Source: Lachnospiraceae bacterium (GTDB lineage: Bacteria > Bacillota_A > Clostridia > Lachnospirales > Lachnospiraceae). Taken from it: a stretch of 33,523 nucleotides of DNA. The stretch covers positions 1-33,523 of the forward strand of contig JAEEWS010000031.1 in NCBI GenBank assembly GCA_016287765.1. The letters run 5' to 3'. Position 1 is the first letter of the stretch. Each line of letters opens with the position of its first letter. This document shows, in pieces, positions 1 to 8,738 of the stretch. The position numbers and the translations under genes are program-made. Under the pieces are notes generated by a model. It saw nothing but the letters and a program-made list of their open reading frames with translations, had not been told where the DNA came from and made no database searches.

Positions 1-28
1 AAATAAAAGTTGCAAGGGAAATGAACTT

Positions 29-280
29 TTGGGGACGGGGTTAGGGGTTCACTTTTTGAGCCTTTGGGGACGGGGTTTTGGGTTCACTTTTTGAGCCTTT
101 GGGGGGCGGGGTTAGGGGCGTTCACTTTTTGACCCTTTGGGGACGGGGTTAGGGGTTCATTTTTCGGCGCAAAGCGCCAAAATGAACCTCTAACCCCGTC
201 CCCAAAGGGTCAAAAAGTGACCCCCTAACCCCGTCCCCAAAGGCTCAAAAAGTGAACCCCTAACCCCGTCCCCGGGTGTC
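29..280. repeat. G-rich palindromic repeat cluster A
   Basis: Four G-strand units start near 31, 66, 101 and 139 with a period of about 35-38 bp. Each has the core GGGGACGGGGTTAGGGG followed by TTCACTTTTTGA or TTCATTTTT. They are followed by a small hairpin core, GGCGC-AAA-GCGCC (166-178), and then three C-strand units in inverted orientation up to about 280. The whole block is one long imperfect palindrome with arms of more than 100 bp. No open reading frame in it looks real. It ends just before the SDR promoter. The same asymmetric hairpin core occurs in exact reverse complement at 22618-22630. Confidence 0.9.
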
Positions 281-289
281 AAAAATCTC

Positions 290-318
290 TTGTGGGGGAA
301 TGCGGGGAATGATATACT
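290..318 (+). promoter_or_regulatory. Promoter of the SDR-methyltransferase operon
   Basis: TTGTGG (290-295) is followed by a 17-nt spacer and TATACT (313-318), a plausible sigma-A promoter. It lies directly after repeat cluster A and leaves a leader of about 30 nt. A Shine-Dalgarno AGGAG sits at 347-351, just before the ATG at 355. Confidence 0.6.
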
Positions 319-354
319 CTTTCCTTAGAAAAGAAAGAGAGGCGGTAGGAGTCA

Positions 355-1191
355 ATGGGAGACCTAAATGGAAAAACAGCCATAGTTACGGGGGCAAATT
401 CCGGAATGGGGATGGCGACGGTGCGGGCGCTTAGCGATATGGGGGCAAGGGTTATTATGCTTTGCAGGAGCGAGAAGAGAGGAAAAGAAGCCTTCGACAC
501 GCTTATGGCAGAGAAGGAGAGAGATCTGGAATTGATCCTCTGTGACCTCGGGGATTATGATTCTATAAGGGATTTTGCGGAGAAAGTCGAGGAAAGATAT
601 GCCCGGATAGACATTTTGGTAAACAATGCGGGATTTATTGCTTTGAACAGGCAGGAGACCAAAGAGGGACTGGAGATGCAGTTTGGGGTGAACTATGTGG
701 GGCACTTTCTTCTGACATCGCTGTTGATCGACCGGATGCAACCCGGGGCGAGGATCGTGAATGTATCTTCCGGAGCGCATAAGATCGGAAAGATCCACTT
801 TGAGGATATTAATCTGGAGCGGGGCTTTAATGTATTTAAGGCATACGGGCAGAGTAAGCTGGCGACGGTACTGTATACAAGGGAGCTGGCGAAAAGGCTG
901 AAAGCTAAGGGAATCACGGTGAATTGCTGTCATCCCGGTGCAGTGGCCACAAATATGGGAGTTGACAGAAATACCGGGTTTGGAAAGACTGTTACCCGCA
1001 TGCTCAAGCCCTTTTTCCTGACGCCTGAGGAAGGGGCGCGGACAGCGGTGTTTCTGGCATCGGATCCGTCAGTGAAGGATGTTACCGGAGAATATTTTTA
1101 TAAATGTAAGATCGCCCGGTCATCCAAAAGGTCCAAGGATATGGGACTGGCCGCGAGATTGTATGCCTTTACGAAGGAATTGGTGGAGTGA
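355..1191 (+). CDS. Short-chain dehydrogenase/reductase (retinol-dehydrogenase-like SDR)
   Basis: A 278-residue NAD(P)-dependent oxidoreductase of the classical SDR fold. The nucleotide-binding glycine motif TGANSGMG is at residues 13-20, NNAG at 90-93, the catalytic Ser near 138-139, and the Tyr-x-x-x-Lys pair at Tyr164 and Lys168 (YGQSK). Length and motif spacing match the family, and the sequence style recalls the retinol dehydrogenase 11-14/WWOX subgroup. The bacterial substrate cannot be read from sequence. No signal peptide is visible, so it is probably cytoplasmic. It is the first gene of a two-gene operon, with a methyltransferase starting 9 nt downstream, so the two may modify the same small molecule. 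The ATG at 355 is chosen because AGGAG lies just upstream and a promoter lies at 290-318. Confidence 0.9.
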   Translation: MGDLNGKTAIVTGANSGMGMATVRALSDMGARVIMLCRSEKRGKEAFDTLMAEKERDLELILCDLGDYDSIRDFAEKVEERYARIDILVNNAGFIALNRQETKEGLEMQFGVNYVGHFLLTSLLIDRMQPGARIVNVSSGAHKIGKIHFEDINLERGFNVFKAYGQSKLATVLYTRELAKRLKAKGITVNCCHPGAVATNMGVDRNTGFGKTVTRMLKPFFLTPEEGARTAVFLASDPSVKDVTGEYFYKCKIARSSKRSKDMGLAARLYAFTKELVE

Positions 1192-1200
1192 GGAAAATAT

Positions 1201-1920
1201 ATGAAAAACACGAACGAAGATTATAAAAAACTGGTGGAGCATTGGAACAATGTGTTCCGATTGACGGAGGAAGACCGGGAAGCCGGTGAAAATGCGGGAA
1301 ACGAGACCTGGGGGGATGAAGAACTTAAGGAGATGACGCCCTCTGAGAAGCTCTTTTTTGCGGCGACATCACTGGGGAACTGCGAAAAGGTGCTGGATTA
1401 TGGCTGCGGAAACGGATGGGCCGGGCTAATTGCGGCGAGGAGCGGATGTGAGGCGGTGATATGTGCGGATCCCGCGGAAAATGCTTTGGAGGCCGTGAAG
1501 TTATATGCCCGCATGTTCGGCGTCGAAGACAGGATAAAGACAGTCTGCATTGATGAAACCTGGATCGGGAATGTGGAGGATGAGGCATATGACGGGTTGA
1601 TATGTTCGAATGTGCTGGACGTGATCCCGGAAGATATGGCGGAGGATATAATGAAAAACGCCGCCCGGATCCTTAAGAAAGGCGGGCGGGTGGTCATAGG
1701 CATGAACAACTATTTAGATCCTGCATCGGCAAAGAAACGCGGGCTGGATCTGAAAAACGGCAATAGGCTTTACGTTGACGGGGTGCTGAGACTTGTCAGC
1801 AGGAGTGACGAGGAGTGGAGCGAGATCCTTGGGAAATACTTTACAGTAGAGCGCCTCGAACATTTTTCCTGGCCCGGAGAGACCAAAGAGGGCAGGAGGT
1901 TGTTTTATCTTACTAAGTAG
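1201..1920 (+). CDS. Class I SAM-dependent methyltransferase
   Basis: A 239-residue cytoplasmic protein with the Rossmann-type S-adenosylmethionine fold. Motif I, VLDYGCGNGWAG, lies at about residues 64-75. An acidic residue at the end of the second strand is within CADPAE near 95-100. A motif-IV-like segment (YDGLICSNVLDVI) and a post-strand KGGRVVIG complete the fold. The substrate is unknown; the fold alone does not distinguish small-molecule from other targets. It follows the SDR gene by 9 nt with GAGGAAA as ribosome site, so the two are cotranscribed. An intrinsic terminator follows at 1942-1973. Confidence 0.85.
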   Translation: MKNTNEDYKKLVEHWNNVFRLTEEDREAGENAGNETWGDEELKEMTPSEKLFFAATSLGNCEKVLDYGCGNGWAGLIAARSGCEAVICADPAENALEAVKLYARMFGVEDRIKTVCIDETWIGNVEDEAYDGLICSNVLDVIPEDMAEDIMKNAARILKKGGRVVIGMNNYLDPASAKKRGLDLKNGNRLYVDGVLRLVSRSDEEWSEILGKYFTVERLEHFSWPGETKEGRRLFYLTK

Positions 1921-1941
1921 GATCAGATATTGATTGGAGTG

Positions 1942-1973
1942 CCAACAGGAAATTTACTTGTTGGTATTTTTTT
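1942..1973 (+). terminator. Intrinsic terminator after the methyltransferase
   Basis: The 8-bp stem is CCAACAGG (1942-1949) with CTTGTTGG (1957-1964), including one G-T pair. The loop is 7 nt and is followed by TATTTTTTT. It ends the SDR-methyltransferase operon. Repeat cluster B starts immediately after the T tract. Confidence 0.8.
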
Positions 1974-2417
1974 GACCCCCGGGGACGGGGTCAATGGTTC
2001 ATTTTTACGGGTAATATTGACTCTATGGAGAGAAAACCTTCACAGAGTCACGAAAAATCGAGAAAAAAAACGTTGCAAGCAAGCATATATTGACTCTGGG
2101 CCCTAAAACCCTCAGTAGAGCCACAAAAATGACCCCCGGGGACGGGGTTAGTGGTTCATTTTGTTGACTCTGGCAGCAAAAAATCCTCACTGGGTCAAAA
2201 AGTCCCGGGAGAAAAACGCTTCCGGGAAGTATTTTGTTGACTCTGGCAGCAAAAAATCCTCACTGGGTCAAAAAGTCCCGGGAGAAAAACGCTTCCGGGA
2301 AGTATTGTGTTGACTCTAGACGCCAAATCCCTCTGTAGGGTCACTAAAATGAACCCCTAACCCCGTCCCCAAAGGCTCAAAAAATGAACCCCTAACCCCG
2401 TCCCCGGGGGTCATTTT
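1974..2417. repeat. Composite repeat cluster B (G-rich units plus TTGACTC modules)
   Basis: This fills the convergent gap between the methyltransferase and the ECF ATPase. It starts with a G-strand unit (GGGGACGGGGTCAATGG) and ends with two C-strand units. Between them are five copies of a second module, TTGACTC...GGGTCA followed by a small stem, starting at about 2017, 2090, 2164, 2237 and 2310. The copies at 2158-2230 and 2231-2303 are near-identical 73-bp tandem repeats with a TCCCGGGAG/TTCCGGGA stem. A further G-rich unit sits at about 2130-2160. The right end (AAAATGA reading minus) touches the stop codon of the ATPase gene. Confidence 0.9.
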
Positions 2418-3930
2418 AGGCGAGGCGGTAGTTTTCTGTGACTATCCCTGCCTCCAGATGCACCAGATTGTCGCAGCAGGAGAGGATGAATTCCGGGTCG
2501 TGGGTTACGATGAAGATGGTCTTCCCCAGGGCCTTAAGTTTCAGGATCTCGGCTGCCACTTGCTTCATGTGGAGGAAGTCCAGGCCGCTGGTGGGCTCAT
2601 CCAGGATAAGGATGGGCTTTTCGGAAGCCACGCCCGCAGCGATGGCGGCACGCTGTTTTTGGCCGCCGGAGAGGGCCATGGGATGAGTGTCTGCGTATTG
2701 GGACAGGTCCATGGATTCCAACACCGAAAGGCTGAGTCGGTCCTTTTCTTCTTCGGAAAGCTTTTTGTTTTCCATGCTTAACAGGACTTCGTCCTTGACG
2801 CTTTCTGTGAAAAGCTGGTGATTCACATCCTGCATGACCATATAACAATTACGAAGACGCCCCTTGGCCTTAAGGGTTTTGCCGGAAAACTCCAATGTTC
2901 CCCTGCATTTCTTTTCAAGGCCGCAGATGTTTCTGACAAAGGTGCTCTTTCCCGCGCCGTTTCTGCCTACGATGGCTGTGACGCTTCCTATGGGAACGGA
3001 GAGCTTTGAAATGTTGATGCCGTGTTTCCCGTCGGGATAGGAAAAATTAAAATCCTTAAAGATCAGATCTCCGCCCTTTTGAAGCCTAAAGTCTCCCCCA
3101 AAGCCGGTATTTACCTCACTGTTATTCCTCTCAGCTTTTATATCGGAGCCTACACCACTGCCCAGATCCGGCCGGATCAAGGGCCTGATCCCCAGATCCG
3201 ATGTGTCCTTGAACGTGAGCGAGAGGATCTCCTCTTTACCCATTTCTTTCTTTATAACCCCGTTTTCCAAAATAAGCATACGATCTGCCAACTCCCGGAG
3301 GAAGTACAGCCTGTGCTCTGCAATAACGATGGTCTTGCCGGCAGCTTTCCAGGCTGCCAGCACACATTTAAGCCGCTCTATGGCGGTAATATCCAGATTT
3401 GATGAGGGCTCGTCCAACACTATCACGTCCGGAGACAGCACATTGATCCCCGCGCAGGCGATGATCTGCTTTTCGCCCCCGGACAGCTCGAAGATGCTGC
3501 GATCTAAAAGCCCTTCAATGTCCATTTCATCCGCGGTTTCCACGATCCGGTCCTTTATCAGCCCGGCCTCCACCTTTTGGTTTTCCGCCGCAAAAGCGAT
3601 CTCGTCCGTGGTGTTTACGTTAAAAAATTGGGACCTGGGATTTTGAAACACACTCCCCACTTGCCTTGCGATGGCATATATTGGCTTGTCAGAAACGCTT
3701 TCCCCCTCCATGGTGACGCTGCCACTAAGTTCTCCCTTGTAATAGTGGGGGATAAGGCCGTTGATGAGTCTGGTCACCGTGGTCTTCCCGCAGCCGGAGC
3801 TCCCTGTGAGCACCAGAAACTCCCCGGTCTTTATGGTAAGGTTAAAGTCCGTAAGCCCCGCCACAGCCAGGTTTTTTCCCTCCGGATCCACTGTGCTGTA
3901 GGAAAACGAGACATTTTTAAATTCAATCAT
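2416..3930 (-). CDS. ECF transporter energizing ATPase, two fused ABC domains
   Basis: A 504-residue protein with two complete nucleotide-binding domains in tandem, equivalent to a fused EcfA1-EcfA2 (CbiO/YkoD type). Domain 1 has Walker A GSSGCGKTT at 43-51, signature LSGGE at 149-153, and Walker B VIVLDEP at 169-175. Domain 2 has Walker A GRNGAGKST at 322-330, LSGGQ at 420-424, and ILILDEP at 440-446. It would hydrolyse ATP on the cytoplasmic face and drive the membrane T protein encoded 9 nt upstream (3940-4656). It is the last gene of the six-gene operon. Its TAA stop overlaps the edge of repeat cluster B. All catalytic motifs look intact. Confidence 0.93.
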   Translation of the reverse strand: MIEFKNVSFSYSTVDPEGKNLAVAGLTDFNLTIKTGEFLVLTGSSGCGKTTVTRLINGLIPHYYKGELSGSVTMEGESVSDKPIYAIARQVGSVFQNPRSQFFNVNTTDEIAFAAENQKVEAGLIKDRIVETADEMDIEGLLDRSIFELSGGEKQIIACAGINVLSPDVIVLDEPSSNLDITAIERLKCVLAAWKAAGKTIVIAEHRLYFLRELADRMLILENGVIKKEMGKEEILSLTFKDTSDLGIRPLIRPDLGSGVGSDIKAERNNSEVNTGFGGDFRLQKGGDLIFKDFNFSYPDGKHGINISKLSVPIGSVTAIVGRNGAGKSTFVRNICGLEKKCRGTLEFSGKTLKAKGRLRNCYMVMQDVNHQLFTESVKDEVLLSMENKKLSEEEKDRLSLSVLESMDLSQYADTHPMALSGGQKQRAAIAAGVASEKPILILDEPTSGLDFLHMKQVAAEILKLKALGKTIFIVTHDPEFILSCCDNLVHLEAGIVTENYRLA

Positions 3931-3939
3931 TATTTCTCC

Positions 3940-4656
3940 TTAAGAAACATAAAATATGACCAGCCCCACCAGACAGGCCCCAACAAAGATCCAATCCCCA
4001 ATCCTCATCCGGATCTCGCACACATGGGTCCTGCCCCCGGTGCTCAGCCCCTTGGAAAGCGACGCCGCGGACAGTTCCTCCGAGATCCGCACCGTGGACA
4101 TCATTATGGGCACCAGGATGTATTCGATGTATGTGAAAGGCCCCACCTTCCGGAGGCTGATCTCCCGCATTTTCATGGCGTCGTGGATGCTGGCATATTC
4201 TTCCGCAAGAGTCGGGAAAAACCGAAACATCACCGACAGCGGAATGGTGATCAGATAGGGCACATGCATCCGCTCCATGGCCGTGATAAACTGGCTGACG
4301 GAGGTGGACTGCACCGTGTAGTAGCCCATCATGTAGCAGGGCGAAAACCTGGTGATCACGCCGCACACGATCATAACCGCCAGATTTGCCCCGCCCCGAA
4401 GTCCCGGGATGATGTAGCCTTCGCAATAAATGGCAAAACCAAGCACCAGGGCATATATTATCGCGACCCTTACCTTTTTTACTGAAAGCAGTAGCAGGAA
4501 GGACACAGTCGCACAGACGGACCGCATGATAAAGGCGATACCCTCCGGATTCCCGCTCATCATTACCAGAGATACAGTGATGAGCAGGGCAAATTTGGTC
4601 CGGGGATCAAGGGTCAGTAGGGTATTATTGGCTGTTCCCGAAAACGACGGTCCCAT
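3940..4656 (-). CDS. ECF transporter transmembrane coupling protein (EcfT/CbiQ family)
   Basis: A 238-residue polytopic membrane protein of the EcfT/CbiQ family. It has an N-terminal LDPRTKFALL segment, which is typical of EcfT proteins, several hydrophobic helices, and a cytoplasmic C-terminal region. The two short coupling segments that normally touch the ATPases are recognisable but divergent: AMKMREISLRK, and SLSKGLST near the end. It couples the ATPase pair to the S component. The start codon overlaps the stop of the S-component gene by one base (TAATG), so the two are translationally coupled. Slightly shorter than the usual length of about 260 residues. Confidence 0.88.
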   Translation of the reverse strand: MGPSFSGTANNTLLTLDPRTKFALLITVSLVMMSGNPEGIAFIMRSVCATVSFLLLLSVKKVRVAIIYALVLGFAIYCEGYIIPGLRGGANLAVMIVCGVITRFSPCYMMGYYTVQSTSVSQFITAMERMHVPYLITIPLSVMFRFFPTLAEEYASIHDAMKMREISLRKVGPFTYIEYILVPIMMSTVRISEELSAASLSKGLSTGGRTHVCEIRMRIGDWIFVGACLVGLVIFYVS

Positions 4657-5240
4657 TATGCCATACCGGCCTTACGGAAATGTTTCTTTAACACCTTTGC
4701 GCCAAGGAGGCCTCCGATAAGTCCGCCCACAAGGCACATGGCGATCATGGAGAAGAACACCCAGGTAGGAGTGTATGACTCTATCGCGTCAACATATGCC
4801 TGACCGTAACCGCTTACAAGGCTGTTCAGATAATCTTCACGGAAGCCGAAGAAGAAAGCGATGAGCATGCCCAAAATCCAGAGGCTGAAGGTGGAGGAAC
4901 CAATGACGCAGCACTTGATGCTCTCGTATTTGCCGTATCTTAAGACAAATTCGGTGAGGAGGCCTGCGCCGATGCAGAAGAAGAAAATGGGATAGGGATG
5001 ACCTGTTATAAAGAACAGGATGGCAATGATCAGGGAAGAGATGGTGATCATTCCGAAATGCTTTATCTTTGAGAAGTAGAGCATGAGCGGTATGCCTGCA
5101 AAAATGGGTGCGATCAGGGGCATGAAGACCATGAAGATGGGAATGAAGCCCAGGCACCCCGCAGCAAAAGCAACAACAAAGTAAAGGGCGGTAAATACAC
5201 CCACTGTTATAAGATCTTTAACATCAAAACTCTTTTTCAT
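4656..5240 (-). CDS. ECF transporter substrate-binding S component (Trep_Strep/MptD-like family)
   Basis: A 194-residue integral membrane protein with five or six hydrophobic helices and a short basic C-terminus (KKHFRK). The N-terminus (KSFDVKDLITVGVFTALYF) and overall pattern match the Trep_Strep family of putative ECF S components. Its position directly upstream of T and A genes supports that role. S components confer substrate specificity. The family has no general known substrate, but a relative in the streptococcal sia operon has been reported to take part in haem uptake, as I recall. Here it follows two ABC-exporter-fold genes (gap 16 nt) in the same operon. Haem or another metal chelate is an inference. 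Confidence 0.82.
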   Translation of the reverse strand: MKKSFDVKDLITVGVFTALYFVVAFAAGCLGFIPIFMVFMPLIAPIFAGIPLMLYFSKIKHFGMITISSLIIAILFFITGHPYPIFFFCIGAGLLTEFVLRYGKYESIKCCVIGSSTFSLWILGMLIAFFFGFREDYLNSLVSGYGQAYVDAIESYTPTWVFFSMIAMCLVGGLIGGLLGAKVLKKHFRKAGMA

Positions 5241-5256
5241 ATTGTTTCTCCATAAT

Positions 5257-6996
5257 TTATTTATTTGACCAGCTGTTGCAGGTGTTTCTCTTATTGACCA
5301 TGTTGCAGTAGATACCCTGCTTTTCCATTAGTTCCTTGTGGTTTCCGGATTCTGCGATCCGGCCTTCGCTTATGACAAGGATCCTGTCTGCGTCGGCGAT
5401 GGTGTTGAGCCTGTGGGCAATGACCAGCAGAGTCTTTCCCTTACAAAGCTCTGAAATGGCCTGTTGAATATATCTTTCATTGTCCGCATCCACGCTTGCG
5501 GTAGCTTCGTCAAGGATGACGATGGGAGAATCCTTTAAGATACATCTTGCAATGGAAAGTCTCTGAGCCTGACCGCCGGAAAGACTTGCACCGCCTTCTC
5601 CGATCACGGTTTCAAAGCCGTTGGGCAGTTCCATGATGAAGTCATAGCATCTGGCTTTTTTGGCAGCCTCCATCACTTCCTCACGGGTAGCTTCGGGTTT
5701 ACCCAGGGCGATGTTGTTGTAAACCGTATCCTGGAAAAGGTAAACTCTCTGGAATACCATGCTGATCTTCTCCATCAATGTGGCAAGAGGAAGTTCCCTG
5801 ATGTCCGTGCCCTGCAGCAGGATCTGACCGCTCTTAACGTCCCAGAATCTTGCCATGAGGCTAGCGATAGTGGATTTTCCGCCGCCGGAAGGGCCTACCA
5901 GAGCCACCATTTCATTCTTGTTCGCCTTAAAAGATACATTCTTTAAAATATCCTTTTGGGCATATGCAAACGTGACGTCCTTGTATTCGATCACCGGTGA
6001 GGAATTATTCTTTAAGACAGCTGTTCCGGAATTATCCATTTCCTTTTCAGCAAACAAAGCCTCGATCCTGTCCATGCAGGCGTTCATTACCGTAAGACGG
6101 GCGATCTGACCGTAGAATGCCCTGATGGGCATGAAAAGGTCGAAAAGGCAGAGCATCATTCCTATATAATAGGTAAGAGGGATGACGTCTGTGAAGTATA
6201 AGCAGGATGCGACCGCAAGGATCAGCACGGTACCCAGGCCGTAAATGAGATTAATTCCCATCTGCCAGGGGGCGTGATCATATTCAAATTTAAGATTGGT
6301 CTCGCAGTTCTTTTCAAAACTATCAGTCAGTTCCTTTGACTTGTCTCCCATAAGATTGTAGGTCTTTATAAGGCCTATTCCTTCGGTAAAGTCCAAAACC
6401 GCGGAAGTTTGTTCTTCCGTAACCGCCTGTCTTTCGGCGGAATGATACAGAGTGTTCTTCTTCATGGCAAGTCCCAGAAGGAGCATGAGGCATGTGACAA
6501 GAATGGATATTAAGCCAAGTCTCACGTCAAAGAAGAACATAAAGATTATCATGATGATCTGTGAAAAGATGTGGCTCATGAGTTCGGCGATGACCATCAT
6601 GCAGTTTTCTTCGATAAATACCATGTCTGTGGAAAGCACTGAACTTATCTTTCCGATATTTCCTTCAGTAAAGTATCCCATCGGAAGATGACGAAGATGG
6701 TCACCCAGTTTCATTCTCATGTCAGCAAATATCATATAGCCGGCACCGCTTTGCAGTCTGTCCGCCATATGCTGGAAAACCGCCTGCAATGCAACTCCCG
6801 CCACCAGAAGGATGGCGGTGGTCAGGCAGATCTTTTTGGTGATGGTGCCTTCCAAAAATACACTTACTATAAAGTAGGTAAGCACGATGGGCAGCTTTTG
6901 CAGCATTCCCTTTATAAAGAACAGGGCAAATGCACCGTAGACCCTTCCCTTATATTTTCCGGTTATACCCAGAATACGTCCGATAAGTCCTATCAT
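5257..6996 (-). CDS. ABC transporter half-molecule, exporter fold (second of pair)
   Basis: A 579-residue fusion of an exporter-type membrane domain (about six helices, residues 1-320) and an ATPase domain (335-579). It has Walker A GPSGGGKST at 368-376, signature LSGGQ at 472-476, Walker B IVILDEA at 492-498, and the switch His in IAHRL near 527. It probably pairs with the neighbouring half-transporter as a heterodimer, since the genes overlap by 4 nt (ATGA). Exporter-fold pairs sitting next to ECF import genes recall YbtPQ/IrtAB, which import metal-siderophore complexes despite the exporter fold, so direction cannot be assumed. It ends 16 nt before the S-component gene. Confidence 0.92.
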   Translation of the reverse strand: MIGLIGRILGITGKYKGRVYGAFALFFIKGMLQKLPIVLTYFIVSVFLEGTITKKICLTTAILLVAGVALQAVFQHMADRLQSGAGYMIFADMRMKLGDHLRHLPMGYFTEGNIGKISSVLSTDMVFIEENCMMVIAELMSHIFSQIIMIIFMFFFDVRLGLISILVTCLMLLLGLAMKKNTLYHSAERQAVTEEQTSAVLDFTEGIGLIKTYNLMGDKSKELTDSFEKNCETNLKFEYDHAPWQMGINLIYGLGTVLILAVASCLYFTDVIPLTYYIGMMLCLFDLFMPIRAFYGQIARLTVMNACMDRIEALFAEKEMDNSGTAVLKNNSSPVIEYKDVTFAYAQKDILKNVSFKANKNEMVALVGPSGGGKSTIASLMARFWDVKSGQILLQGTDIRELPLATLMEKISMVFQRVYLFQDTVYNNIALGKPEATREEVMEAAKKARCYDFIMELPNGFETVIGEGGASLSGGQAQRLSIARCILKDSPIVILDEATASVDADNERYIQQAISELCKGKTLLVIAHRLNTIADADRILVISEGRIAESGNHKELMEKQGIYCNMVNKRNTCNSWSNK

Positions 6997-8735
6997 GCGC
7001 CCACCTCATTTCCTATGGTCCAGCCTCTGCTTGCTTCGCTGTTTTCCCATAAATTCTTATAAACCTTGTCGGAGTCGAGCAGTTCCCTGTGAGTACCTTC
7101 CGCGATGACGGAACCTTCTTTCATTACGCAGATCTTATCGGCATTAACAATGGTCTGAAGTCGATGAGCGATGACCACAACGGTCTTTCCTTTGATGATC
7201 TCGCCGATGGCCGCATTCATCTTTTCTTCGTTCTCGGGATCTATGAAAGCGGTGGCTTCATCCAGTACTATGATGGGGGCATTCTTAAGGATGGCTCTCG
7301 CCAGGGATATACGCTGCCTTTCTCCGCCGGAGAGCATCTTTCCGCCGTCTCCCGCCATGGTGTCTATTCCCTTGGGGAAGCGGGCCAAAAATTCCGAACA
7401 TTGAGCCTTGTCTGCTGCCGCCATCACTTCTTCACGGGTAGCATCAGGCTTTCCAATGAGGATGTTTTCATAAAGGCTGGTGTTAAACAAAAACTGTTCC
7501 TGGGAGACATAAGAAATGTTATCGTTGAGTGTTTCTATGCTCATTTCGGTAATGTCCTGACCGCCGATCGTGATGCGGCCTTCGTTCAGATCGTAGTAGT
7601 GCACCAGAAGCTTTGCCAGAGTGGATTTTCCGCTTCCGGACTCGCCCACCAGCGCTGTGAGGGTGCCTTCCTTAAGCTCCAGAGAGAGACCGTGGATAAC
7701 CTCCGAGTCTTTATATGCAAAGCGGACATTCTCGAACCTTACGTCGTGGGAAGTGCCGTTGAAGGCCTTGGATCCGGTCTTTAAAGGGGTGTTGTCCATG
7801 GCCTTTTCAATCTCGTCGATCCTGTAGTTAAGCTGAGGGAACTTGCCCATAAAGGACAGGGCCTTTAAAAGCGGGGCTCCGATGGAAAGAGAGAGACAGA
7901 AGACCAGAACAAGGGCGGACAGGGTGGCGCTGCCGCTTATCACCATCAATGTGCCCACGGGAAGCATCACCAGGGCAACACAGGGGATAAGGGCGCTGTA
8001 AAGAGCCATCCAGGGCCAGCAGACCTTGTACCAGGCGAGAGTGAAATCCCTGTAGTTCTTGATATCGGTTTCGAAACGTTTGTAGGACTCCCCCTCGCGG
8101 CCGAAAACCTTCACGACTTCCATTCCGTTCACATACTCGATGATGGTGGCGTTCATCTTTGCTGCCGCGCTGTAGTAGGCGTTCATTCTTTCCATGCCAC
8201 GCTTGAACATCATCCCCATGGCGAAAATGCCCAGAGGAAGAGAGCAGAGGGAAAGAAGGGCCAGTCTCCAGTCCGCGATGAACATGAATATAAGTGAGAT
8301 AAGGGCCATGCCCAGGTTTGAAAGTCCCTCGGGAATGGCGTGAGCCAGCAAAAGCTCCACCTGTTCTATGTCATCCGTAAATAACTTTTTGATCTTACCG
8401 TTCCCCATGTCCTGTATTTCCCCGAGAGACTGTTTTTCCAGCTTTCTCTGCAGGGATATACGGATATTCTTTAAGGTTCTGTAGGCGCATTTGTGTGAGT
8501 ATTTCAAACCCAGCACATACAAATACGCGTAAGCGATCTCGCAGACAGCAATGATCACAATGTGCACCGTAATGTATTGCACATCGATCTTTTCACCGTC
8601 AAGGAGAGGCTTTATAAGGCGGTACACCATAAAAAAAGGTATGGTGGAGGCTATAAGGCCCAAAAACATTACCACCATCGCCATGTAGGTGTAACGAATG
8701 TTCTCGCCCATATAGGGCTTGATCTTTTTAAACAT
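6993..8735 (-). CDS. ABC transporter half-molecule, exporter fold (first of pair)
   Basis: A 580-residue half-transporter with an N-terminal membrane domain (helices between about residues 18 and 300) and a C-terminal ATPase. Walker A is GESGSGKST at 364-372, LSGGE at 468-472, Walker B IIVLDEA at 488-494, and IAHRL follows. Both it and its partner have a conventional catalytic Glu after Walker B, so neither ATP site looks degenerate. It starts 3 nt after the TetR stop codon and overlaps the partner gene by 4 nt. That fits one heterodimer made from a tightly coupled mRNA. The likely substrate is a haem- or metal-related compound, or a toxic product of its metabolism; this is inferred from context. 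Confidence 0.92.
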   Translation of the reverse strand: MFKKIKPYMGENIRYTYMAMVVMFLGLIASTIPFFMVYRLIKPLLDGEKIDVQYITVHIVIIAVCEIAYAYLYVLGLKYSHKCAYRTLKNIRISLQRKLEKQSLGEIQDMGNGKIKKLFTDDIEQVELLLAHAIPEGLSNLGMALISLIFMFIADWRLALLSLCSLPLGIFAMGMMFKRGMERMNAYYSAAAKMNATIIEYVNGMEVVKVFGREGESYKRFETDIKNYRDFTLAWYKVCWPWMALYSALIPCVALVMLPVGTLMVISGSATLSALVLVFCLSLSIGAPLLKALSFMGKFPQLNYRIDEIEKAMDNTPLKTGSKAFNGTSHDVRFENVRFAYKDSEVIHGLSLELKEGTLTALVGESGSGKSTLAKLLVHYYDLNEGRITIGGQDITEMSIETLNDNISYVSQEQFLFNTSLYENILIGKPDATREEVMAAADKAQCSEFLARFPKGIDTMAGDGGKMLSGGERQRISLARAILKNAPIIVLDEATAFIDPENEEKMNAAIGEIIKGKTVVVIAHRLQTIVNADKICVMKEGSVIAEGTHRELLDSDKVYKNLWENSEASRGWTIGNEVGA

Positions 8736-8738
8736 TGT

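Noticed and set aside
29..280. Regular repeat spacing of about 35 bp, superficially like a CRISPR array
   Set aside because: The segments between G-rich cores are themselves conserved, not unique spacers. The block is palindromic and no cas gene is present.
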